A stretch of DNA of 9,566 bases from CAZAKO01 sp964546145 (lineage in GTDB: Bacteria; Fidelibacterota; UBA2242), in assembly GCA_964546145.1 (NCBI GenBank), contig CAZJIU010000082.1, positions 1 to 9,566 of the forward strand, written 5' to 3'. The notes under the pieces are model-generated. The model made no database searches. It was not told where the DNA came from and worked only from the letters and a program-made list of their open reading frames with translations. The stretch's first letter is position 1; every line of letters starts with the position of its first letter. Shown one piece after another: positions 1 to 7,019 of this stretch. The position numbers and the translations under genes were made by a program.

Positions 1-158
1 ACATCACCGGCAATAAGAATGTTTTTCAATTTATCCTGTTCCTTATTTTTTTCCTGAATCCCGCGCAGACCAACCGCCGCCGTCGAGACCAGGACCGAGC
101 AGACGAGACAGACGACCAGGGCAACCCGAATCGTTTTTGCCGTACTATCCACTGACAT
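1..158 (-). CDS. nqrC: Na+-translocating NADH:quinone reductase subunit C, N-terminal part (cut by window edge)
   Basis: Only the first 52 codons are present; the gene continues past the left edge. The reading frame begins with ATG at 158-156 and gives MSVDSTAKTIRVALVV, then a hydrophobic stretch (about residues 10-28) and AAVGLRGIQEKNKEQDKLKNI. This is the typical NqrC start: a short cytoplasmic tail, one membrane helix, then 'GLR..Q..NK..D..KNIL'. In the family, NqrC carries a covalently bound FMN on a C-terminal threonine and passes electrons within the Na+-pumping NADH:quinone oxidoreductase of the inner membrane; that part is not in the window. The start overlaps the end of nqrB by 14 nt, and a GGAGG lies about 10 nt upstream on the minus strand, inside nqrB, so translation is probably coupled to nqrB. 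The frame is too short to stand out as a long open reading frame but is convincing by motif and position. Confidence 0.9.
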   Translation of the reverse strand, partial: MSVDSTAKTIRVALVVCLVCSVLVSTAAVGLRGIQEKNKEQDKLKNILIAGD

Positions 159-1350
159 AACGGGCTTGCCTCCGCTTGATATTAGCCTTGATAAAAATTC
201 GGTCAATGATCGGCGCAAATACATTACCAAACAGAATTGCCAGCATCATCCCCTCCGGAAAAGCCGGATTAATCACCCGAATCAGGATCACCAGAAATCC
301 AATCATTAAACCATAGACATATTTACCGTTCTCAGTCATCGCAGCGGTTACTGGGTCCGTAGCCATAAATACCGTACCAAAGGCGAATCCACCCAAAACC
401 AGATGCCACAGTGGCGTTACCTGAAACATCGTATTGGTGTCACTGCCAACCAGATTGAAGAACAAAGAGGTAACTACCATGCCCACCAGAATACTCAACA
501 TAATCCGCCATGATCCAACACCCGTAATAATTAAAATCGCGGCTCCAATCAGGCAGGCGAGGGTTGAAGTTTCACCCATCGAGCCAGGAATAAATCCAAA
601 GAAAGCGTCCTTCCAGGTCGAACTGAATTGGAGCAGCGGGTCGGCCAGTTGCGCCAGAGGAGTCGCCCGACTGACACCATCCACCGCGACCCAGACCTGA
701 TCGCCCGAAATTTGCGCCGGATAAGCGAAAAATAAAAATGCCCGCCCAACCAACGCCGGATTCAAGATATTCATACCGACACCGCCAAAAACCTCTTTGC
801 CAATCACTACTCCAAAGGTAATACCCAAGGCAACCTGCCAGTAAGGAATTGTCGGCGGCAGAATCAGCGGGAAAAGTATACTGGTCACAAAAAAGCCTTC
901 ATTGATCTCATGCTTGCGAATACTCGCAAACAAAACCTCCCAGAATCCACCTACGAGTAGAGTAATAATATAGACCGGAAGAAAATATAACGCACCGTGG
1001 AGAAGATTAGCAAAAACACTCTGAGGATTAAATCCAACGCCCAGCCAGATGAGCACCGCCCTCTGCCAGCTGCCCGGCGGAACAGTAGGCAAACCAGCCA
1101 GCGCCAGGTTAGCCTGAAAGCCAATATTATAAAGTGCCATCAGGATTGCCGGAATGAGTGCCACCATTACTATGACCATCATGCGTTTCAAATCCAGGGC
1201 ATCACGCACCTGGACCCTGCCGCCGGTCACTTTATCAGTCGAGTAGAAAAAAGCATCAATAGCTTCATACAGGTAATACAGTTTAGCAAGCTTACCGCCT
1301 TTGTAAAAATGATGCGCCTGTTTATCCAGGAATTTCCGAAGTACTCTCAC
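145..1350 (-). CDS. nqrB: Na+-translocating NADH:quinone reductase subunit B
   Basis: 401-residue polytopic inner-membrane protein, close to the usual NqrB length. NqrB binds riboflavin and a covalent FMN and forms part of the Na+ path of the Nqr complex. Recognisable family blocks are 'VQVRDALDLKRMMVIVMVALIP' near residues 47-67 (first membrane entry), 'HEINEGFFVTSILFPLILPP' (148-166), 'GKEVFGGVGMNILNPALVGRAFLFFAYP' (184-211), and 'FMATDPVTAAMTENGKYVYG' (328-347). The covalent FMN site in Vibrio lies in an S-x-A-T motif; here SRAT ends in Thr230, so the attachment residue appears present. About ten hydrophobic segments are visible. The start codon is GTG (1350-1348), preceded by a good AAGGAAGGA ribosome site. 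It overlaps the nqrA stop TAG by one base, a typical coupled junction. Stop is TAG. Confidence 0.96.
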   Translation of the reverse strand: MRVLRKFLDKQAHHFYKGGKLAKLYYLYEAIDAFFYSTDKVTGGRVQVRDALDLKRMMVIVMVALIPAILMALYNIGFQANLALAGLPTVPPGSWQRAVLIWLGVGFNPQSVFANLLHGALYFLPVYIITLLVGGFWEVLFASIRKHEINEGFFVTSILFPLILPPTIPYWQVALGITFGVVIGKEVFGGVGMNILNPALVGRAFLFFAYPAQISGDQVWVAVDGVSRATPLAQLADPLLQFSSTWKDAFFGFIPGSMGETSTLACLIGAAILIITGVGSWRIMLSILVGMVVTSLFFNLVGSDTNTMFQVTPLWHLVLGGFAFGTVFMATDPVTAAMTENGKYVYGLMIGFLVILIRVINPAFPEGMMLAILFGNVFAPIIDRIFIKANIKRRQARYVSG

Positions 1351-2693
1351 TATCCTTCCTTTTCAATCAGCGTCAGAACCCGACGTAAATTATTGCCATG
1401 TTCGATTTTGGATGGGCAGACAAAAGTACACAGTGCCAGATCTTCTTCTTCCAGTTCCAGACATCCCAACTGCTCGGCACCCTCAATATCGTCAACTGCC
1501 AGCGCCCGCAAGAGGTAGGTCGGGAGAATATCCAGCGGCATCACCTTTTCATAACTGCCGACGGGTACAATACTCCGAACACCGCCATGCAAATTAGTAT
1601 CGAAATCAAATGTTTTATGGGGCAACAGGCGGGATAAAACGATATTTTTTACGGAGAACAGATTAAAGCCGGCGCTAAACCAGCCAAATAGTTTTCGCTG
1701 CCGATCCTCCGCTAAGACTGAAATTTGTTGATGATAAAATCCTAAAAATGCTAATGCTCCTGTGGCTTGATAGCCGGATAAAACCGAACCGGAAATGATG
1801 CGATTCTCGCCCGCTTTAAGCTCACCCACAACGAGCTCATCAGTAGCAGCTCCCCGGCGGGTACGAATTAACTTGGGCTTACTCAGCGCCGGTCCGCCAA
1901 GTGCCACGACACGTTCTGTCGGGAGGTTTCCCGTGGTGAAAAGTTGAGCAACGGCGATGACATCCTGCAGCCCGAGATACCAGACAGTCTTGGTGCGGGA
2001 AACCGGATCGAGAAAGTGAATATGTGTACCCACATTGCCGGCCGGATGAGGACCGGCAAATTCTTCAACGACGAGATTGGAGAGATCAGCGACCGGAATA
2101 TTGGCCTTCGGAGACTTGCAGACGAATAGTTTATTGTCTGTCAGCTTGGCTAAAATCTCAAGCCCAAGGGTAAACATTCCCGGCTGAGTTGCCACGATCG
2201 TTTCCAAAGAGGAAGCTAGTGGATTGGTATCCATAGCGGTCACAAAAATCGAATGCGGTAGATTAGTCGGATCGGCAATTTTACCAAATGGCCGGCTGCG
2301 CAGGGCTATCCACAAGCCAGAATCCAACAAGTTACTGATGACTGCTTCACGGGTCAGGGATTTTATTTTACTTGGGGAATAGGAGCGAAAAGTAACTTCT
2401 TCTGTTCCGTCAAGCTCAATTATCAGCGAGAGGAAAATCCGTTTTTCGCCGCGGTTAATTGCGATAATCCGACCAGCTGCAGGTGAGGTAAAACGGATTT
2501 CGGGACGTCTTTTATCGGTGAACAATAACTGGCCCAGCTTGACCTGATCGCCGACCGCCACTGCAAAATCCGGCTTCATGCCGATAAAGTCCGGGCCGAT
2601 AAGTGCTACCTTAGTAACTGGATTGCCGGGATAAATTTGCTGCTCCGGCTGACCGTTGATTGGTAGATTTAATCCCTTCTTAATCTTGATCAA
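1350..2693 (-). CDS. nqrA: Na+-translocating NADH:quinone reductase subunit A
   Basis: 447 residues, full family length. NqrA is the peripheral cytoplasmic subunit of Nqr, implicated in quinone binding; the complex couples NADH oxidation and quinone reduction to Na+ export. The N-terminus MIKIKKGLNLPINGQPEQQI is the family signature, followed by a lipoyl/barrel-sandwich-like region with 'SPAAGRI' at 70-76. The C-terminus 'CTFVCPSKIEHGNNLRRVLTLIEKEG' also matches NqrA. RnfC, the related subunit of the Rnf complex, would carry two CxxCxxC-type 4Fe-4S motifs, and none are seen here. The start is TTG (2693-2691): it is the codon that gives the family N-terminus, and no ATG lies nearby in frame. 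First gene of the nqrABC(DEF) operon; its TAG stop overlaps the nqrB GTG by one base. Confidence 0.96.
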   Translation of the reverse strand: MIKIKKGLNLPINGQPEQQIYPGNPVTKVALIGPDFIGMKPDFAVAVGDQVKLGQLLFTDKRRPEIRFTSPAAGRIIAINRGEKRIFLSLIIELDGTEEVTFRSYSPSKIKSLTREAVISNLLDSGLWIALRSRPFGKIADPTNLPHSIFVTAMDTNPLASSLETIVATQPGMFTLGLEILAKLTDNKLFVCKSPKANIPVADLSNLVVEEFAGPHPAGNVGTHIHFLDPVSRTKTVWYLGLQDVIAVAQLFTTGNLPTERVVALGGPALSKPKLIRTRRGAATDELVVGELKAGENRIISGSVLSGYQATGALAFLGFYHQQISVLAEDRQRKLFGWFSAGFNLFSVKNIVLSRLLPHKTFDFDTNLHGGVRSIVPVGSYEKVMPLDILPTYLLRALAVDDIEGAEQLGCLELEEEDLALCTFVCPSKIEHGNNLRRVLTLIEKEG

Positions 2694-2699
2694 AAATTA

Positions 2700-2707
2700 C
2701 CCCACTT
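2700..2707 (-). promoter_or_regulatory. ribosome binding site of nqrA (supports the TTG start)
   Basis: On the minus strand the sequence AAGTGGGG ends six bases before the TTG start of nqrA. It is an imperfect Shine-Dalgarno, weaker than the AAGGAAGGA ahead of nqrB. It supports the TTG start together with the family N-terminus. Weak site plus TTG suggests modest initiation of the first subunit. Confidence 0.5.
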
Positions 2708-2714
2708 ATCTCTT

Positions 2715-2767
2715 CCAAGGCTCGCCTGTCCGCCTTTGGTAATAAACCATCGAAAAACGATCACGGT
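2715..2767 (-). promoter_or_regulatory. possible structured 5' leader of the nqr operon
   Basis: Between the proposed promoter and nqrA the sequence can form several short hairpins. CCAAGGC (2715-2721) pairs with GCCTTTGG (2732-2739) with a one-base bulge. TGGT (2737-2740) pairs with ACCA (2746-2749). ATCG (2749-2752) pairs with CGAT (2758-2761), extendable by ACC (2746-2748) with GGT (2765-2767) across a CAC bulge. The first two share TGG bases at 2737-2739, and the second shares ACCA with the extended third, so they are mutually exclusive in part. No known riboswitch consensus was recognised. A regulatory role is inference. Confidence 0.25.
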
Positions 2768-2777
2768 GCCAAGCGCA

Positions 2778-2807
2778 AATATAATTTTAATGAGTTTAAG
2801 ATTGCAA
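2778..2807 (-). promoter_or_regulatory. candidate sigma70-type promoter of nqrABC
   Basis: Reading the minus strand, TTGCAA (2807-2802) is followed after 17-18 bases by TTATAT/TATATT (2784-2778). This would give a transcript starting near 2771 and a leader of roughly 75-80 nt before nqrA. The region is the only long gap upstream of the operon, so a promoter is expected here. The match is moderate and the organism's promoter consensus is unknown. Confidence 0.4.
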
Positions 2808-2812
2808 GGTAT

Positions 2813-2855
2813 GTTTGCGGGATAAAAAAATTTTATCCTTGCCAAAATCGCAAAC
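2813..2855. repeat. nested inverted repeat upstream of nqrA
   Basis: An inner 8-bp stem, GGATAAAA (2820-2827) with TTTTATCC (2831-2838) and a 3-base loop, is enclosed by an outer 7-bp stem, GTTTGCG (2813-2819) with CGCAAAC (2849-2855). The two stems are contiguous on the left; a 10-base strand (2839-2848) bulges out on the right. A competing pairing joins GCAAGG (2804-2809) with CCTTGC (2837-2842). A partial copy of the core, GGATAAATTTTAT, recurs at 2857-2869. It could be an operator, a processed mRNA structure between the peptidase gene and nqr, or a bidirectional transcription end. There is no clean T-run after the stem in either direction, so I do not call it a terminator. Confidence 0.45.
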
Positions 2856-2867
2856 CGGATAAATTTT

Positions 2868-2890
2868 ATTTAGCCAAACTATTGCTAAAT
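2868..2890. repeat. 7-bp inverted repeat downstream of the M3 peptidase gene
   Basis: ATTTAGC (2868-2874) pairs with GCTAAAT (2884-2890) around a 9-base loop. It lies about 55 bases beyond the peptidase stop codon on the minus strand. It may stabilise the 3' end of that transcript, but the stem is AT-rich and not followed by a proper T-run. Confidence 0.3.
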
Positions 2891-2943
2891 CGAAAAGGTG
2901 GAATAATAAATGCTATTCTATATTCGTATAAGAGTAGTTGATT

Positions 2944-5049
2944 TTACTGCAGACCACGTCTTGCTAACAAAGGCTCGATCTTGGGTTCAGCGCCCCGAAA
3001 CCGCTTATAGAGCACCATCGGTTCTTCGGTCGCACCGCGTTCAAGAATATTCTTACGGAACGACTGGGCAATTTGTTGATCAAACAATCCCTTTTCCTTA
3101 AAAGCCTGAAATGCATCCGCATCCAGTACCTCTGCCCAGATATAGCTATAATAGCCAGCGGCATAGCCACCGGCAAAAATATGACCAAAATAGGTCGTCC
3201 GGTAACGGCTGACAATCTCCGGGATTAATCCAATTCTCAAGAGCGATTCATCTTCAAATTCCAGGACGTCGGCCTGAGGACGAATCGTCGTCAGGGTATG
3301 CCAATCCATATCGAGATAAGAGGCAGCCAGATATTCCGTTGTCATAAAACCCTGATTGAAGAGTTTAGCGTTTTTAATCTTCTGGATTAACTCATCAGGA
3401 ATCGGTTCGCCGGTTTGATAATGCCTGGCATAGCTTTTCAGAACTTCCGGCTCGAGTGCCCAATTTTCCATAAATTGCGAGGGGAGTTCAACAAAATCCT
3501 GCGCGACATTGGTACCTGCCAGAAGAGGGTAAGTTGTATTGCTGAAGAATTCATGCAGGGCATGCCCTAGTTCATGAAAAAGGGTCAGCACCTCATCCAG
3601 ACTTAAGAGCGCCGGCTGATCCTTACTTGGTTCAGAAAAATTGAAGATATTACTGACCAATGGCAGTACTTTAACTCCGTTTTTATACATTTGCTCGCGA
3701 AATGCTCCACACCAGGCTCCGCCCTCTTTGCTGGTGCGCGGATAATAATCGGTATACAACAAACCAAGAGTGCTTCCATCACTATCTTTAACTTCAAAAA
3801 TCCTAACCTCAGGATGATATACCGGAATATCCTTCCGCTCGTGGAAAGTTATTCCATAAATTTTTGTTACAAGATCGAATGCTCCTTGGCAGACATTTTC
3901 CAGTTGGAAATAGGGACGCAAAATTTCATCATTTAAATCATACTTCTCTTTTTTCAGCTTTTCGGCATAGTACCACCAATCCCAAGGTTCTAATGAGAAT
4001 TTATTACCCTCCCGATAGATTATTTGCTGTAACTCGCGAGCCTCAGATTTAGCCCGCCTCAGGGCTGGCACCCAGAGTCGATTCAGCAAGTCATAGACAT
4101 TTTGGGGCGTTTTTGCCATATTGATATCCAGGGCATAATCGGCATAAGTCGGAAAACCGAGCAGGCGGGCACGTTCCGCACGGAGAGCGGCGATCTTGGC
4201 AGCTATTTGCTTGTTGTCGAATTCATCGCCATTATTCCCGCGATTGATATAAGCAGTATAGATTTTCTCTCTCAAATTGCGTTTCTGAGAATATTGCAGA
4301 AATGGTTCCCAGCTGGGGCGGTGTAAAGTACAAACCCATTTATTTTCATAGCCCTTTTCCCGGGCAGCTTCGGCGCCGGCGGCGATGACGTTCTGCGGCA
4401 GTCCAATCAGATCTTCCTTGTTCTCAATAACCAATTCGAAATTATTATCCTCCTTCAGCTCATTCTCGCCAAATTTGGTGGTCAGGAGGGCCAGATCCTC
4501 ATTAATCTTGCGAAAACGCTCCTTTTGACTGGCGGACAGGTTAGCTCCGTTGCGCACAAAATCCTGATAATATCTATCCAGGAGAGTTGCCTGTTCAGTT
4601 TTTAGCTTCAGCTGATCTTTCTGCTGGTAAACGGCCTTGATCTTTTGGAATAGGGTGTCATTCAAACTAATGTCATCATAGTGATTGGACAATATTGGGG
4701 CAATGTCCCTGGCGATGGTCTGCATTGCATCGCTGGTATGGGCACTATTCAAGCTGTAAAATATGTTTGTAACCCTTTCGAGCAATTCACCGGAATAATC
4801 CAAGGCCTCGATCGTATTGGCAAAAGTTGGATCTTCCGGATTGGCAATAATCGCCCTGATCTCTGCCTTATGGCGCCGCATTGCCTCTTGAAACGCCGGC
4901 ATGAAATGCTCGTTTTTGATCCGATCGAAAGGCGGTGCACCTAACGGGGTTTGCCATTCACTGAAAAAGGGATTAGACTCACGGTCTGGTCTGGAGCAGG
5001 CCGAAAGCATTAACAACAAAATCAATCCAGACGACAATACTTTTTTCAT
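2944..5049 (-). CDS. M3 family zinc oligopeptidase (Dcp/oligopeptidase A-like), predicted lipoprotein
   Basis: 701 residues, full length for the M3 family (thimet oligopeptidase, oligopeptidase A, Dcp), which cleaves short peptides. The zinc site is complete: HELGH at 492-496 gives both histidines and catalytic Glu493. The third ligand is Glu521 in 'DFVELPSQFMENWALEP', exactly 29 residues after His492 as in thimet oligopeptidase. The substrate-binding region 'FGHIFAGGYAAGYYSYIWAE' (621-640) is present. 'LLAGTNVAQDFVE' is more Dcp-like than OpdA-like. The N-terminus MKKVLSSGLILLLMLSAC is a type II signal peptide with lipobox LSAC and acylated Cys18, so it should be anchored in an envelope membrane facing the periplasm or outside, whereas E. 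coli Dcp and OpdA are soluble. Start ATG at 5049-5047 with AGGAAAAG upstream. Monocistronic by context; divergent from the kinase operon. Whether it is a dipeptidyl carboxypeptidase or an endopeptidase cannot be told. Confidence 0.93.
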   Translation of the reverse strand: MKKVLSSGLILLLMLSACSRPDRESNPFFSEWQTPLGAPPFDRIKNEHFMPAFQEAMRRHKAEIRAIIANPEDPTFANTIEALDYSGELLERVTNIFYSLNSAHTSDAMQTIARDIAPILSNHYDDISLNDTLFQKIKAVYQQKDQLKLKTEQATLLDRYYQDFVRNGANLSASQKERFRKINEDLALLTTKFGENELKEDNNFELVIENKEDLIGLPQNVIAAGAEAAREKGYENKWVCTLHRPSWEPFLQYSQKRNLREKIYTAYINRGNNGDEFDNKQIAAKIAALRAERARLLGFPTYADYALDINMAKTPQNVYDLLNRLWVPALRRAKSEARELQQIIYREGNKFSLEPWDWWYYAEKLKKEKYDLNDEILRPYFQLENVCQGAFDLVTKIYGITFHERKDIPVYHPEVRIFEVKDSDGSTLGLLYTDYYPRTSKEGGAWCGAFREQMYKNGVKVLPLVSNIFNFSEPSKDQPALLSLDEVLTLFHELGHALHEFFSNTTYPLLAGTNVAQDFVELPSQFMENWALEPEVLKSYARHYQTGEPIPDELIQKIKNAKLFNQGFMTTEYLAASYLDMDWHTLTTIRPQADVLEFEDESLLRIGLIPEIVSRYRTTYFGHIFAGGYAAGYYSYIWAEVLDADAFQAFKEKGLFDQQIAQSFRKNILERGATEEPMVLYKRFRGAEPKIEPLLARRGLQ

Positions 5050-5173
5050 CGTTCTTTTCCTTTAATTTAAAACGGGATTATTGACACTGAATTTATAATT
5101 TCGATTTCGATAATAAAGCAGACTATTCAACCTAATTAATATAACTATTTTCTTTGAAAAACCTGAAATCATC

Positions 5174-5191
5174 TTTGATTGTGTCATCAAA
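5174..5191. promoter_or_regulatory. palindrome in the divergent intergenic region, possible operator
   Basis: TTTGAT (5174-5179) and ATCAAA (5186-5191) form a perfect 6-bp inverted repeat with a 6-base spacer. It sits roughly midway in the 231-bp gap between the divergently transcribed M3 peptidase and kinase genes, where a shared regulator could bind. The half-sites recall FNR (TTGAT-N4-ATCAA), but the spacer is two bases too long for FNR. The rest of this gap is AT-rich; I found no promoter with both a good -35 and -10 at proper spacing for either direction. Confidence 0.25.
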
Positions 5192-5280
5192 CCCGGAAAA
5201 ATTACTTTCAATATGATTCGGATTAAAAGAAATCTCAGATTAAATTTGGGCGAAATAAGAGTAGTAAGTGACTGAATAAA

Positions 5281-6207
5281 ATGCAAAATCAGCGGCAAAA
5301 ATTCGATGTAACCGTAATTGGTAACGTCGGCATAGATACCAACGTTTATTTTTCTAACAACCTGGTACAGCTCGACCGAGAATCCAATTTCACCGAGAAT
5401 GTTGATTATATCGGTCAGGCTGGCGGCTATACCAGTCGCGGTTATGCCCGGCTGGCAAAAAAAACCGCCTTCATTGGCTATGTCGGTGACGATTGCCTTG
5501 GAAAATTCATCCGCAAAGAATTCCGACGGGACAGGATTGATACAACGGCAATATTCATAGATCCTGCGGGAACAGATCGGAGTATCAATTTTATGTATCC
5601 CGACGGTCGCCGCAAGAATTTCTACGACGGGAAGAGTCACATGAAATTGACTCCAGACCTTAAAGTCTGCAGCACAATTTTGTCCCGCACAAAACTGGCG
5701 CATTTTCATATTCCCAATTGGGCGCGCCGGCTACTGCCCATTGTCAGGGAATACGGAGCAGTCATCGCCTGTGATATTCAGGATGTCACTAATCTTAATG
5801 ACGAATACCGCCAGGATTTCGTCAGCTTTGCCGATATTCTTTTCTTCTCCACGGTAAATTACGCTTCGCCGGAACCGTTTATCCGGCATTTTCAAAAACT
5901 GAATCCTCATCAGATCGTCATCGCCGGAATGGGCAGTCGCGGCTGTGCTCTTGGAAATAACGGCAAAATTGCTTATTTCAAACCCGTTAATCTTGACAAA
6001 CCAGTTATTGATACCAATGGCGCCGGTGACAGCCTGGCGGTGGGATTCTTGAGTAGTTATGTGCTCGATAAATATTCGCTTGAGCAAGCGATAATTCGTG
6101 GATTGTATGCCGCGCGGCACTGCTGTACTTTGAAAGCCGATTCGAGTCACCTGATCACCGCCGCCGAATTAGATTATTACACCAATCAATATCGCAAGGA
6201 AAAATGA
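5281..6207 (+). CDS. PfkB/ribokinase-family carbohydrate kinase, substrate unknown
   Basis: 308 residues, standard length for the family, which phosphorylates sugars, nucleosides or related hydroxyl compounds with ATP in the cytoplasm. The N-terminal 'FDVTVIGNVGIDTNVYF' (8-24) is the first beta strand and substrate-binding Asp region. 'GQAGGYTSRGYARLAKKTAFIGYVGDD' (45-71) is PfkB signature 1. 'IDTNGAGDSLAVGFLSSYV' (243-261) is signature 2, with the anion-hole GAGD and catalytic Asp250. 'IVIAGMGSRGCAL' (212-224) corresponds to the nucleotide-side strand. Oddity: after the GG of signature 1, the usual small residues and Asn are replaced by Y-T-S-R-G, so the substrate pocket is probably not that of ribokinase or fructokinase. 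Start ATG at 5281 is forced by a stop at 5269; the ribosome site is weak. First gene of a three-gene operon; its TGA overlaps the next gene's ATG. Confidence 0.88.
   Translation: MQNQRQKFDVTVIGNVGIDTNVYFSNNLVQLDRESNFTENVDYIGQAGGYTSRGYARLAKKTAFIGYVGDDCLGKFIRKEFRRDRIDTTAIFIDPAGTDRSINFMYPDGRRKNFYDGKSHMKLTPDLKVCSTILSRTKLAHFHIPNWARRLLPIVREYGAVIACDIQDVTNLNDEYRQDFVSFADILFFSTVNYASPEPFIRHFQKLNPHQIVIAGMGSRGCALGNNGKIAYFKPVNLDKPVIDTNGAGDSLAVGFLSSYVLDKYSLEQAIIRGLYAARHCCTLKADSSHLITAAELDYYTNQYRKEK
6196..6200 (+). promoter_or_regulatory. ribosome binding site that bears on the phzF-family start
   Basis: AAGGA lies 3 bases before the first possible ATG (6204) and 9 bases before a second in-frame ATG (6210). 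Spacing favours 6210 (protein beginning MKAELYQVDSF), while the ATGA overlap with the kinase stop fits 6204. The two forms differ only by Met-Asn. Confidence 0.5.
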
Positions 6208-7019
6208 ATATGAAAGCAGAACTTTATCAAGTTGACTCCTTTACCGCCGAACCATTCAAAGGCAATCCCGCTGGGGTCTGTCTTCTCGAGCAACCCGCTC
6301 CAGAATCCTGGATGCAGAACCTGGCAATGGAAATGAATCTGGCGGAAACTGCCTATGTTTATCCCGAATCGGACGGTTTTCGATTGCGCTGGTTCACCCC
6401 GGCAACGGAGGTCGAGCTCTGCGGACACGCTACCTTAGCAACGGCTCACATCTTGTTTGAAATCGGAAAATTAAAACCCAATGATACAGCCCGATTCTTT
6501 ACCAAAAGTGGAATTTTGACCGTCAAAAAGAACAACGATTTTCTGGAAATGAATTTCCCTGCCACGCCGGCAAGTCAATGCCCCAAACCTGAAAACCTGA
6601 GCCGGGTATTGGGCAATGTCAATTTTCTTTTCAGTGGGAAAAATGACTTCGATTACTTAGTCGAACTCGATTCCGAAGATGTCATCAAATCTCTGAAACC
6701 GGATTTCGACCTATTAAAGAAAGTAACCGCCCGCGGGATAATTGTTACCAGCCGCTCCCGGAATTCGCAATTTGATTTTGTTTCCCGTTTCTTTGCGCCT
6801 TGTCTGGGAATCAATGAGGACCCGGTTACCGGCTCGGCGCACTGCACTCTGGGACCATACTGGGCGAAGAAGCTGGGTAAATCCAAATTTGCAGCATATC
6901 AGGCATCACACCGGGGCGGTATCGTCCAGGTCGAATTAATCGGTGACCGCGTTCTTCTCCGAGGTCAGGCAGTGACAATCTTCAGCGCGAGCTTAACCGA
7001 CAAGGTCAGGAACGAATAA
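6204..7019 (+). CDS. PhzF-family isomerase-like protein
   Basis: 271 residues, about the usual size for the PhzF family (diaminopimelate-epimerase fold, two similar halves). Seen here: 'YQVDSFTAEPFKGNPAGVCLLEQ' (8-30), the family N-terminus; 'NLAETAYV' (45-52) with Glu48 at the catalytic acid/base position described for PhzF; 'LRWFTPATEVELCGHATLATAHIL' (61-84), the CGHATLA turn; and 'GINEDPVTGSAHCTLGPYWAKKLGK' near 205-229, the second-half active-site loop. PhzF itself isomerises trans-2,3-dihydro-3-hydroxyanthranilate in phenazine synthesis, but most relatives, including E. coli YddE, have no known substrate. No other phenazine genes are present, so phenazine synthesis should not be assumed. 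Overlaps the kinase by 4 nt (ATGA) and the next gene by 1 nt, so the three are probably translated together. Confidence 0.92.
   Translation: MNMKAELYQVDSFTAEPFKGNPAGVCLLEQPAPESWMQNLAMEMNLAETAYVYPESDGFRLRWFTPATEVELCGHATLATAHILFEIGKLKPNDTARFFTKSGILTVKKNNDFLEMNFPATPASQCPKPENLSRVLGNVNFLFSGKNDFDYLVELDSEDVIKSLKPDFDLLKKVTARGIIVTSRSRNSQFDFVSRFFAPCLGINEDPVTGSAHCTLGPYWAKKLGKSKFAAYQASHRGGIVQVELIGDRVLLRGQAVTIFSASLTDKVRNE

Noticed and set aside
1350..2693. RnfC instead of NqrA
   Set aside because: No pair of 4Fe-4S cysteine motifs, and both ends match NqrA; nqrB and nqrC follow.
2813..2855. Rho-independent terminator at the nested inverted repeat
   Set aside because: No run of T follows the stem in either direction; the A and T tracts are part of the stem itself.
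2910..3101. A 63-codon plus-strand frame with a good ribosome site (AAGGTGG, 8 bases before ATG)
   Set aside because: Most of it lies antisense to the conserved C-terminal end of the M3 peptidase gene and the peptide has no recognisable features; the ribosome site is probably chance.
5081..5099. Plus-strand promoter from TTGACA (5081) and TATAAT (5094)
   Set aside because: The two boxes are separated by only 7 bases, far from the 16-18 needed.
5062..5709. A 215-codon minus-strand frame reaching from the intergenic gap into the kinase gene
   Set aside because: It is antisense to the conserved N-terminal half of the PfkB-family kinase, and its product has no family signature.
6204..7019. Phenazine biosynthesis from the PhzF-family gene
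   Set aside because: Most PhzF-fold proteins are not in phenazine clusters, and no other phz gene is present.
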